Shown: in pieces, positions 39,001 to 51,000 of the stretch
Position numbering within the stretch: position 1 is the first letter of the stretch
Layout of the letters: each line of letters begins with the position of its first letter
Assembly (NCBI GenBank): GCA_023634235.1
Contig: JAMKCF010000023.1
Location: forward strand, 2,269,001 to 2,333,000
Source of the DNA: Pisaster brevispinus
Taxonomy: Eukaryota > Echinodermata > Asteroidea > Forcipulatida > Asteriidae
Direction: 5' to 3'
Length of the DNA stretch: 64,000 nucleotides
Notes under the pieces: generated by a model
The model's database searches: none
The model's input: only the letters and a program-made list of their open reading frames with translations
Told to the model about the DNA's origin: nothing
Translations under genes and position numbers: made by a program

Positions 39001-42000
39001 CCATTCTCCATTTCATAAACCTTTGTAAAAGCGCAAGCAAGTATTAGTAACAAAAGGACGCCTTCGCACACAACATTGGTACCATTCGAACATTGATAGC
39101 GTTGAAAACGGAATGGTGCATACAGCCCGATGCTCCGCCTGCGCAGAGCATCAGAGCCACGTGTACACACCCTCTACATCGTATTATGCACGTTATGTAC
39201 AGCCACATGGACTTTTCTTTACGCGCTATGAATGGAGGTCAACACACTTTTTTTTTTTTTTTTTTTTTTTTTAACGCGCACTTTTATGACCAGAGGACAA
39301 GGTCAAACTGGTGCCATATCTGTGCAAAAAATGGAGCAGGGTAAACGAGCTTCAAACTAACATTTAAATATTTGAGAAAAAAATAGAAGTTCTTGAGATA
39401 TAAATTTTTGAAATTTTCAACTTCCGGTTTCAACCGGAAGTAAAGGTCAAATAAGGTCACGTTTTGCACGACATTTGTAAATCATTACAAAAGCTGTTAT
39501 GTTATGCAAGTATCTTGTACGTAGCATTTTCGGTTCTCAAGGTATGATTTTTTTTATTATATAACGTTTATTTAACGTAATTACGTCATCGATGACGTCA
39601 CCATTCCCAAAAGGTTGCGGCTTTGTCTACCCACCAAGCTTGATTTTCATGACAAGCTTCAAGTTTATACAAGCTTTACTTTTGTTCAAAATTGCGCGAG
39701 AAGTTTCATTGAGAAGAAGAAGACAAGGAAAAAAAACCAAAAAAAAAACCAGAACAATAACAATAGGTGTTCGGCTGTTTGCCGAACACCTAACAATTTC
39801 TCAAATCTTGGAAAAATATAATTTTTTTAAGCTGGTCCGAATTTCCACTTCACGTTTGACCATAAAGAACATGCAAAGGTAATCGTCGTGATCCTTGACG
39901 TACGTGCCTGCAAATTCAAGCTAGCTGCCAACTAGTAGTAATATGGTACCCAGCTACATGAAACTGGGACGTCGTTTTCCCAGGGATTTCATGCAGCATT
40001 ACGTAAATACATGTGACTTATATTCAGATTTATAATTATACCAAACTTCGGTTTGTTAGTGCAGGCGACACAGCCTAAATCGCTATTTGGCACTTCGAGC
40101 CGGATGTTGGGGGTCTAGCTCAATATTTCTTCATTTTCTCATAAGTTTCCAGAAATTATTTAAATTTTATTTATTACATTATTAGTTTGGAAATCATTCC
40201 ACCACAATGTTTTTAGGGTTGGAAAAAAAGTGATTTGACCAAAATAAAGATCACACAAAATTGCACCCTCGTTAATCTGCTGCAGCTGATGGCTCAGAGA
40301 TGCCCAGAAAGTCGATGGGAATAGTGACCTTATCGTCGCAAGACTTACACAGTCTATTCTTTAGAATTGTGTGTATGTGTGTGTGTGCAATCATTGTCCA
40401 TGCGATATTTGAGAAGGACTTGGCATCCCCCGGAAGCCTAATGATGATTATTTGTAAACCCCCCCCCCCCTCTGTGAAATGTTAAGGCCATTATGGTTGA
40501 CGTTCACATTTGAGATTTTGCGTGGATGGTTGTGTTATCAGATACCAAGCCTAATGCCAAATCAGGATTGGTGCACCTTCAACAAAGACTATATAGCGCA
40601 TTTTCCCAGCCACAAGCGTCTGTGCTCAAGATTTACATAGAGTACACTATGAGCTATTCACTGAAGTAAATGTAAAACTAAGGTATACATCACATGCACA
40701 GTTCTTTGTGTTTTAAATCTGGGTTTATGCGTACACAGGCTTCATTGCTCAGGTTTGACTGGAAATACATGTCAAACTGGTGTAATCTATGTGTTAAAGT
40801 TTAAGCAGGCTAAAAGATCTACAGCTTTATGTACAATTTTGGATTGTTTGATATGCAATTGCTGAGACATGCATTTTTGAAATGTTCAACTTACCATTTT
40901 GATTGGAAACAAAGGTTCATTGGGTGTCATACCTGTATAAAGTTGCAGGCCGTTAAGCGACCAACATGTCCGGGGGATGCCAAGTCCTTCTCAAATATCG
41001 CATGGACAATGATTGCACACACACACATACACACAATTCTAAAGAATAGACTGTGTAAGTCTTGCGACGATAAGGTCACTATTCCCATCGACTTTCTGGG
41101 CATCTCTGAGCCATCAGCTGCGGCAGATTAACGAGGGTGCAATTTTGTGTGATCTTTATTTTGGTCAAATCAACTTTATACAACATGACTTAAAGATAGT
41201 TGTTGGGCAACATGTGGTTGTTCATTTATGATTATTTTAACTAAATTTGGAGTTAATGACACTTGATGATGTCATCATGACATCACGACAGTGGTGTTTT
41301 CTGCTAGTAAAGACCTAGTTCCTGGTGTGTTTCAAAGTAACATAAAATATGTTTCAACCAAAGCGTACAAATTTCAAGTATGCTAAAATATTAAGCATTC
41401 ATCCAAATATTTTTCATTGCCTGATGTTATATCTATTGAAACCAAGAGGAAATTATAATGCTCCCTCAGTTTAACTGTTAGCAAGAAGTTAAAAATAGCA
41501 ACTCCACTGCTGTTACGCATGGGACATGGCTATTGTTGCCCTACAGAAAGATTTTTAAAAGCAAAATAATGTAATTTAAAAGCCTAGTTTATAGGGATAC
41601 ATACTCCTGGAAAAAAAGGAAACATTTTCAGTTAAACAATGGCTAGATTCATGTATAGCACAGTTAGACTTGCGGCATGGTGCTACGAAAGAATCACTCC
41701 AGTGACCACTCATTACAAAATAAACAGAAGACTCACTATCTCATCAAATCCTACCTAGACATCATTAGGAATACTACAAATAAAGAACATAAACGACGAA
41801 AGCACTGGGGAAACATCTAGAGGAAATAGGGACAAATGTGAGGGTAGATCTATTACAGAAGGCGGCGCTTTTGGGAACAGCGAGGATTCTGAGAAAGACC
41901 CTTGAGATCTTAGGCTTCGGGACGTAGCCCGACTCGAGGAGTTACCGGCACAAAAGAAAATGTGATCTTTCTTTGCATGCTGTGATAGAATGAAATAATA

Positions 42001-45000
42001 ATAATAATGATAATAATAATAATGATAATAATAATAATAATAATAATAATAATGGCGATGAGACAAGGAACACTGCTTCAGATCGGCTCTAATATTGTTT
42101 CCTGCCGTTTGTTTTGCACCAAAAGTTAACTCCTTGTTGGTACTACTTGGTAGACATCGCAGGGTAAGTTTGAAGGCAACTCATTAACATCTTGTTGCTG
42201 TTTTTGGTGGAAAAAGGTTGGATTTTTTGTATTCGGAAAACTTCTTCAACGTAGACCGCACAGTGTGCATTGAATCAGTGAACGGACGCGCGCGTCATCC
42301 GCGTCCTTTGGAACATCTTGATTACAACCAGTGTTAAGTGGTCTCCGTAGGGTTGGATATTCTGCAGCGTTGCTGTATGTAATTCTCCCTGAAACTACAA
42401 ACTTTCTCACAATTGTGTGATGTTTATGATGAGTGCTATTGAGCATCTAGTCAACGGTGAAACAGCGACGAACTCCCAGAGAGGAAGTCCTTCACCCGAT
42501 CTGGTTGGTATGCCTGAGCAGGTACTACCAGATCGTATCCAAACTGCTCACAACAGGATTCGCGTTGTAACCAGAAGAAAATGGAGTAAGAACGATAATA
42601 AATTTGCAATGGAATGTTATATTAAGAGTGTGCCGGACAAAAGAGGATACAGAAGGAGAATGATAAGCCTATGGCAAGATAAAGGAATATTTGAGATTAG
42701 TGAGCAGCGTCTTGCAGATGGTTGGATCTAATCTGATGGCCAACAATGATAGTCTGGGCAAGGTATTCATAAGAAGAGGGATTTTCCAAGGTGACTCTTT
42801 GTCTACGCTGCTGTTTTTTCTGGCACTGATGCCCCTGTCGATGATTCTGAGGAAGGTGAGTGCAGGTTATGTAATGAAGGACGGATGTAAGATCAACCAT
42901 CTGCTTTTTATGGAAGATTTGAAGTTGTTTGCAAAGAATGAGGCGGAGATCGATTCTTTGGTGCAGACTGTCAGGATTTTCAGCGATGACATCGGGATGC
43001 AGTTCGGTCTGGAGAAATGTGCTTCAATGACCACGAACAGGGGAAAGAGGGTACATTTCAACGGTATCGTTCTGCCAGATGGTGCACAGATGAGGGCTTT
43101 GGGTGAGGAAGAGAGTTATCTGTATCTTGGTGTACTTGAATTGGACCATGTCCTTCACGAGGAATCAAAGGTGAGGTTGAGGGCAGAGTACATCAGATGG
43201 GTAAAGAAATGTTTGAAGTCGAAACTGAACGGGGGAACATAGTTAAGGCAATTAACACATGTGCCGTGTCTTTAATGAGGTACAGTGCGGGTATTGTCGA
43301 GTGGACTAAGGAAGATCTAGATGTCACGGACAGGAGAACGAGAAAACTGATGACCATGAATGGTATGCTTCATCCGCGGGCGAATGTGAGCAGACTTTAT
43401 CTTCCGAGGTCAGAGGGCGGTAGGGGGTTGCTAAGTGTGGCAGACAGTGTCAACATCGAGCGCAGGAGCTTACATTGTCGTATTAGGAGGACTGAGGAGA
43501 GCTTGTTGAAAGTTGCGCAGAAGTACACGAAGGCGGGCGAAGTTGGGCCGAAGGAATACAAAAGGGAAAGGAAAGAGGAAAGACATCAAGATTGGTGGAA
43601 CAAACCACTTCATGGTCGGTTCTTGAGATGCACTGAAGAAGTTGCCAGCAGCAAGTCCTGGAATTGGTTAAAGAGTGGAGAACTTAAGAAGGAAACCGAG
43701 GGCTTGATTACTGCGGCGCAAGACCAGTCTCTAAGGACAAATGTAATGAAGGCAAGGATAGAGAAAGCAAACTGTAATAAGGCGGAGGAGACTGTATTTC
43801 ATATTGTCAGTGAATGTAGTATGATGGCCCAGACTGAGTACAAAGGAAGACTTGACAAGTTGGACAAGGTGATTCACTGGGATCTGTGCAAAAAGAATGG
43901 TATCCAAGTGACTGCGAAATGGTACGAGCATGTTCCGGATAAAGTTGTAGAGACCGACCAGGTCAAGATCCTCTGGGACTTTAACATTCAGACTGATCAT
44001 GTTATAGAACATAGACGTCCGGATGTTGTAGTCTTAGATAAGACGAAGAAGATGTGTCATCTTATTGACATAGTTGTGCCGGGTGATATAAGGGTCGCTA
44101 AGAAGGAGACGGAAAAGATCCAAAAGCACCAAGACCTGGCCAGGGAACTTCGTAAGATTTGGCAGGTGAAGGTGAAAGTAGTCCCTGTGGTGGTTGGAGC
44201 ACTTGACACCATTCCGAAAGCACTGGGGAAACATCTAGAGGAAATAGGGACAAATGTGAGGGTAGATCTATTACAGAAGGCAGCGCTTTTGGGAACAGCG
44301 AGGATTCTAAGAAAGACCCTTGAGATCTAAGGCTACGGGATGTAGCCCGACTCAAGGAGTTACCGTCATAAAGGAAAATGTGATCTTTCTTTTGCATGCT
44401 GTGATAGAATGAAATAATAATAATAATAATAATAATAATAACTAGACACATTGCATTTGTGCACAAATGCCAAGCTGTTTTGCCAATAACATTTTCAAAT
44501 TACTCATCTGAATATGAAAGTCTTATAGTGTGTACATAATCAAGTTAATAGTACAATAATTAATGCCTTGTGAGATCGAATTCATTGTCTATATCTCTTG
44601 TAAAACTTTACCTTTAAGGTAATATAACCTGACAAATGATGGCTTCATGATGACGTCAATTTGTTTTCAAAGCAGTTATGACAGATCAAGCCTGTTTAAA
44701 ATAGAATTTTGATTATAGCATGTTCAGTTAGCAATTTATGACTTAAAGGGGCAAATAATGAAAAAAATCATAAAAAATCGTGTGATGATTCCATCATGAC
44801 GTCATTGCATTATTAACAAGAACTTGCCACAATCTAACAACATGCCAAGTTTCAACGTGATCAGACTTATACTTTTGGAGATATAAGACTTCAAAAAGTG
44901 CACCTTTAATGTCACGTCACGCGACCCCTGATGATGTAATAAATATAAAACTTCATAGATATGTTGGCTGCCTGACTGTCATCATGTGTATCAATTTTGA

Positions 45001-48000
45001 AGCGATTACAAAAAACTTTGCCACACAAATCTTCCCAAAGTGCATTTTGAACAGTTTTCTGCCTGCCACTATAGGGTGCTCTTGTATATTATGTCGTCAT
45101 TGGTATTTTTTTAAAAGTAGACCCTGGCCGCACATTAACATCGTTAAAAGCAACTTCTTTACTTTTGCCACTTTTGAATTCTGAAGGCACTTCCAGTCTC
45201 GACCAGAAGTGCAGGTCACGTGAGGTCATGCACTGAATAAAAAAAAGCCCTAATTCATCCCTACCCAATCCCACAAACAAAAACCTATGGTCTCTTGTGG
45301 CTGATTTTATTTGCATTTTCAAATATTTAGAATATAAATCTTTAAGATGACGTCACCTGACAGGTGATGACGTCATCATGACGTCTCTCTTGTAGGACCA
45401 TTATTGCACCAATGCCTTTCATCACTGAAAGTTTCATTGCATTTGCTTATCGGGAACTATGCAAAACAGCGCTAAGAACGCATTATGCGTTATTTGAATG
45501 ACTTCTGGTAGTCAGAAATAAAAAAATAAAAACTTTAACAAAATAAGAGCTGTTTTGCTATGAAACAGCTAATAATAATAATAATGGGTTCTTATATAGC
45601 CCTTTATCACCAGGGCGTATCAAAGCGCTCAGGTTTTTTTTCCTGCAAGGTGTTTGGAGCTACATTTGAGACCTTTTCCTTTATCCTTTATCCTTTTCCT
45701 TTATAGCACCATGTAGTGCTGTGGCGCAATATGCTGCCAATCAAACCAGGAACATCGGGGCGGACCCCTTCTCTTTACGATAAGTGCACTGGGTTCTTTT
45801 ACGTGCGTTACACAACACATGGGACCAACCGCTTTATGTCCTTCAAGGATGAAGCAATCATGGTTAAGTGTCTTGCTTAAGGACACGTGTCACGACTGGG
45901 ACTTGATTCCACACTCTGCTGATCAGAAGCACCAGAGCTTGAGTCTGGTGCTCTTATCCACTCGGCCACGACTCGCCACAATACAATATACAATATACAT
46001 GTACCCCACATTGATTTGATTCAATCTACGCATCAAACAGACATTTAGCATACATGTAGTGCTACAAAAGGATCTCTTTGGTGAACAATCACTACAAAAC
46101 GAACAGAAGGCTAATTATATCAAGTCCTACCTAGACACCATAAAAGTAACACACAAATAACACAAGTACTACAGGACTAAAACTTGTCTGTGAATATTAA
46201 ATTAAAAAACAAGACTTTGCATAGCATTATGTATGGGACAAATGTCAGGAAATATCCATTGCATCTTAAAATAAATCAAGAACCACTGAGTTTTTGGTTT
46301 CAACACTAAGTTCAATAAATGCTTTGGGAAAACGTATAGCTGCAGAATGTTAAAAATAGTCTGTCCTAGGTTTACCACGGTGAAAGTGAGAACATCGGAA
46401 TGCCTACATTAAAATCACTTAGAAAATTACATCTAAATAGGTGTTAAAAATGATCCGTTAAGCAATAAAGGATAGGTTTACAAATTCTTTAGTTTGAGTT
46501 AAAATCATCATTCCCAAAGTATTAAGCCTGTCTAGGTAGGATTGTTTTACTGTAGCCCCTTTCACACAAGTCTATTCCTCGGGGGCATCCATGGGGGGAA
46601 TCACACTTGCAGACTTGGGTTGCTTTACCCCTGGTCTACCCTGGGGAATAGCCACCCCTGCTCTGGAGTATAGCCTATCCGGTGGCTTAATGAAAAAATC
46701 GTGACACGTCAGATTAAAGGACCAAACTTTGCACACTTGTTTCAGGGGTCCCATAGAAGCATATTAGAGGGGGCTGCCCAGTCTGTCATCTCCAGGTCAG
46801 TAAACTAAAGGGATCAACTTTTTCCACATAGCTCTGCCAGAGTGTCTGAAATAGAAGCTGCGTGGTCATTTAAAAAAAGTTTTAATGATATGCAGAAGCA
46901 GCCCTCTATTGGTGAAAAATTGTTAGGCAGTATTTTAATACCTCATGAACTTTGACCTCAGCCTGACCTTGACCTAGGTTGCCCAAACCGGGCACCCCCC
47001 TCTAGAATCCTAGATTCTATGGGACCTATAGAATAACTACAAAGTTTGGTACTTTAATCCTGCGTGTCACGTTTTTGCAAAAAATTTGCTCTAAGCCACC
47101 GGACTAGTAGGTTTACGCGGTAAAACCCTGGGGTATTGTTAATCCTCCAGGGAATAACTGCTGGTGGAAAACAAAATTTTGCACTGCACTTTTTTTTTCT
47201 CTGTTGTATCTGTTTACACGTTCTGCACGACACCATAAACCCATACCGAACATAAACGGCCCTTGATCACTCGTCTGCTCATTAAGCAATCAATGTAGAG
47301 AGCCCAACTTTGTGGGCTCCTGAGCATCAAAATGCTCGGCAAAAGTTGTCACCTTTTAACTTAAAATGGAGTATGGAGCGTGGAAATTTATGTTCAGCTG
47401 TTCTTTGGACTTCACTCGAATATACTGTCGGGAATAAATGGTTTGTGAACTGCGGAAATTGTGCTGGATCATGCATACTTTCGTCTTTTCTGTGGTGAAC
47501 TGTCAGCCAGATAGTTAGTACCAGTTCGATTTGGGACTATTTTTGGTACAGCACTGCTAAATATTGGGGGTGCCATCTGGCCCCCATCAACCTCGTTCCC
47601 ATGGGTGATCAATCTCGCTGCACTATTTTTTCCCAGCATGCCTTGCTTACTCATAATCAGGGCTTGGCCTGGGGCCAATTTCATTGAGTTACTTTACGGT
47701 AATTTGCTTACATGCAAGCATATCACACATGTTGGCATGAAAATTTGGTGGCCATGGGATTTGAATTGTGACGTCAATGATTGCTTAAAGCAAGAGCCTA
47801 TTAGCAGCAATATAAAATATAAAATGGAAATCATACAGTTAGGCACAAAAACAGCAGTGAGAAATTGGGCCCTGAGCTGAATTAATTTGAGATTGACATA
47901 CTTGACTATTAGTGTAATGTGGATAATATAATGCCTTGTTTCACCCTTAGGAACACCCTCACCTAAGTTGTTAGAGAACGAGGAAGATTCTGCGGAATGC

Positions 48001-51000
48001 CTTAGTTATGGTCAACCGTTGGCAGCTAATGCAACAATTTCACATGTGTCATCCTACCAATACGTTAATCCTTGCGATGTTGTGGATAGTATGCTTCTTC
48101 AAGCTTCTAATCATCACGGATATGCTGAAAGCTTTGTACCTAACAGAATGAAATCTGCAATATTCAAAACACATGAGACTGATTTTGGGCAAAGGAATTC
48201 TAGCGATGACCATACTATAAGTATATCTGAGGCAGATGGGGTAATACAATTGCCTTGTAACCAAGACAGTATCCAGTCAACATGGGATTTTGGAAGCAAG
48301 GAACAAGTTGAGGTAATAATAACCATCTTTACATTTCATTTTGATCTAAATATCATTTAAAACATAAAGTAATAAACAACAAGGGAAACCACTTGGTAAA
48401 TTTAAATTAATTTGGGTTGACCAAAGAAAAACTGACTAGAGTGGGATTTGAACCACTGACCTCTGGATTAGCGTGCTGGCACTCTACCAACTGACCAATC
48501 TAGCCCTAATGTTGGCGGCCTCCCTATTTTGTTTATAGCTTTGTTGGGGGGGGGGGTGCCACCAAATCATAAACCATTCAACCTGTGAATGCTGTATAAC
48601 CAGGGATCACACCCAAATTTATGATATAACCTGGGAAGCGACAGAAGAGGGATCCCATACTTTTGACCTGCTGATCAGAAACACCAGAGCTTGAGTCCGG
48701 TGCTTGTAAACGGTCTGCTCTGACACGCCAAATTGAAAATAATCTCTCAGTGAGACTTTACCTTCATACTCCTTACTTATTGTGACAAGAAACTTTCTTA
48801 ACTTGCACAACATTCAAATGAACAGTTTTACTCACCCGCTGCTGTTATCTCCCATTTCATAAACCGAGCGACTGCTGGTGTTGTTAATTTTGTGTTTGAA
48901 AGACTGATCACTGATAATTCTGATATCTCTCACTTACTTAGACTTGTATTATTCTGAAGGTACTGATAGCCAAGGATGTCACATGCTATTGTTAGATTAA
49001 TTCAGTGCGATGCTGATTACACCTTCAGCCATCAACTTGAACGACATTTGGATGCATTTCTGATCTTGCACAATAAAACCAACAAACACAAGTAGTATCA
49101 CATCTTGAAGTTGCAGCATGTTACTGGAATAGTCAACTTATGTATCCCATCTGGCACTCTTTCAAAATGTCTTCCACATGCTCACATTAAACCTCTTCTC
49201 AAGAAATTTTCTCTTAGGTTACAAGATCTGACGAACTACCGACCTTTTTCTGTTAAAATATCTGGATAAAGTTACTTGAAACTCAGTGAGGACAGTCAAG
49301 GACAGGACAGAGTTTCTTGCCTTAAAAAGAGAAACAACCAAGCACATTTTTTCTTCATTTCTGTATGGGGTTCTGCCTCAGTATCACCAGTTGACCAAGC
49401 TTGAAATTTAGGTGTGATCATCAACTGACCGATGTCTCTTGAGTCATAGATTGCAAACTCTGTTGAACTGGCCCTTTTGTAGCCTCTGTAATATTCATAT
49501 AATTCTACATTACCTTACACCTATGGCAGCTGAACAGCTAATTCATGCCTTTGACACTTCATTATCGTGATAATTGTATTTCTTTCCTTTTTGATTTTCC
49601 TTTTAAATTAATTAAATAAATTCTTTACAGTATCTTATCGCATAATTTAGAAGGTCTTCCCATATAACACCTATTTTAAAATCTCTTCACTGGCTTCCTG
49701 TTCAAGAGCAAATTTGTATACCCTCTTTGTATTAAGGAAGCGAAGCATAGTACACTGAGTGCATAGTATGCTGAGTGCATACCTGTGCACACAATGACAT
49801 GTCTGGTTGTGGTAACACATCACCCCTTATTGTTGTCATACCCCTAACAAATAATCAGGTGTATACAGAAATGGGTTTATCCAACATTTGTTTGTGTGTT
49901 CGTAACAGTAAGTTTGCAACTTGGAAAAACATCGCAAAATTGAATTTCTGATTTTTTTATGCCATACTAGATAGGATTTTTTTGTTGTTCAACATTTCTC
50001 GTTTTGCTTGTAGGATGTATCTCTGGGGGAATTGTGTGAACGAAAGCAAGAAATTTTGCACAAACTCAGTGGCTTTAGCAGTGGTAAAAGCAAGAATCCA
50101 TGGGAGAAAAAGGAATCACTAACAAAAACAGTCACATCACTCTGGACCATACCTAACGACTCTATCACCAAACAGTAAGTATGTAATGTATTACATCCAT
50201 ATACTAATGCCACCAACGTGTCTGTTTGTGTAAGAAAAACTCCCAGGTGCCTGTATAGATCGAGCTGCAAATTTTCGTACGACCTTTTTTCGGTCCGGTG
50301 ATCATACTAAGGGGGTACGATTTTTGTATTTTCTTCATATTTCAAAATTTGATTTATTTCACAAACTTTTTTTGAAAGAGGATGAACGAACGCAAGGTAT
50401 GAAAGCGCGGCTGATGATTTACAAAAACATGCGCAACGAAAACAACGTTGACGTGCGGCACGAATCACGTGCAGCACCAAAACCTGGCCCGCAACCCGGC
50501 CGCTCTTCCATTTGGGTCAAGTTCGCACACGGACCATTCATTATGCATAAATTGTTACGTCTGTGTGTGTATCTCTCTGTGTACTATAGAAACTACAACA
50601 TTTCCATTATTATTTTTATTTTCTGAATCGATCAAACAATTACCTCGACCAATCACCACAGGAAACTAACAGCCTCGCAAAAGGCCACTGAAGGCGGCTT
50701 TTCGCGAGTTCACCTTGCCTTAAACATATTTATGGTGTAAAAGAAAAGGCACCTAAAAATATTTTTCAAAAAAAGTAATGCTTTCCCATCAAGTTTAAAG
50801 CCTGGGATTTCTTCTATTCTAACAATTCAAGCAGTATGATTGACAAAATAAGGGTCAGTGCCCAAACTTCAACTAAAATTTTGCATTTTATGCTTTCCTT
50901 CATTTTTGTTCATTCTTTACCTTAAGTGCGAAGCTCGTACACTTGACACTTACCACAAACTTAGCCCATCACATATGCTTTGTAGATGACAATAAAGTTA

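Larger units (their letters stand above)
42056..44441 (+). mobile_element. RLE-type LINE (R4/NeSL-like), internally deleted
   Basis: Consists of a 5' region, an N-terminal frame (42417-42728), a C-terminal RT and endonuclease, a 3' UTR and an (AAT)n tail (44414-44441). The RT from its start to motif B is missing at a junction near 42710-42730, so this is a deletion derivative. LINEs with a C-terminal restriction-like endonuclease include R2, R4/Dong and NeSL clades. Confidence 0.75.

Noticed and set aside
40300..41131. Two small proteins in the 40-41 kb region
   Set aside because: They are mirror translations of the inverted arms of a foldback transposon.
42001..42052. Independent satellite
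   Set aside because: The AAT/GAT run is the 3' tail of an RLE-LINE copy, as the same tail follows the neighbouring copy.
48434..48505. Functional tRNA gene
   Set aside because: B box and acceptor stem are good, but the anticodon stem is broken and a retroposon-like tail follows; better called a tRNA-derived SINE.
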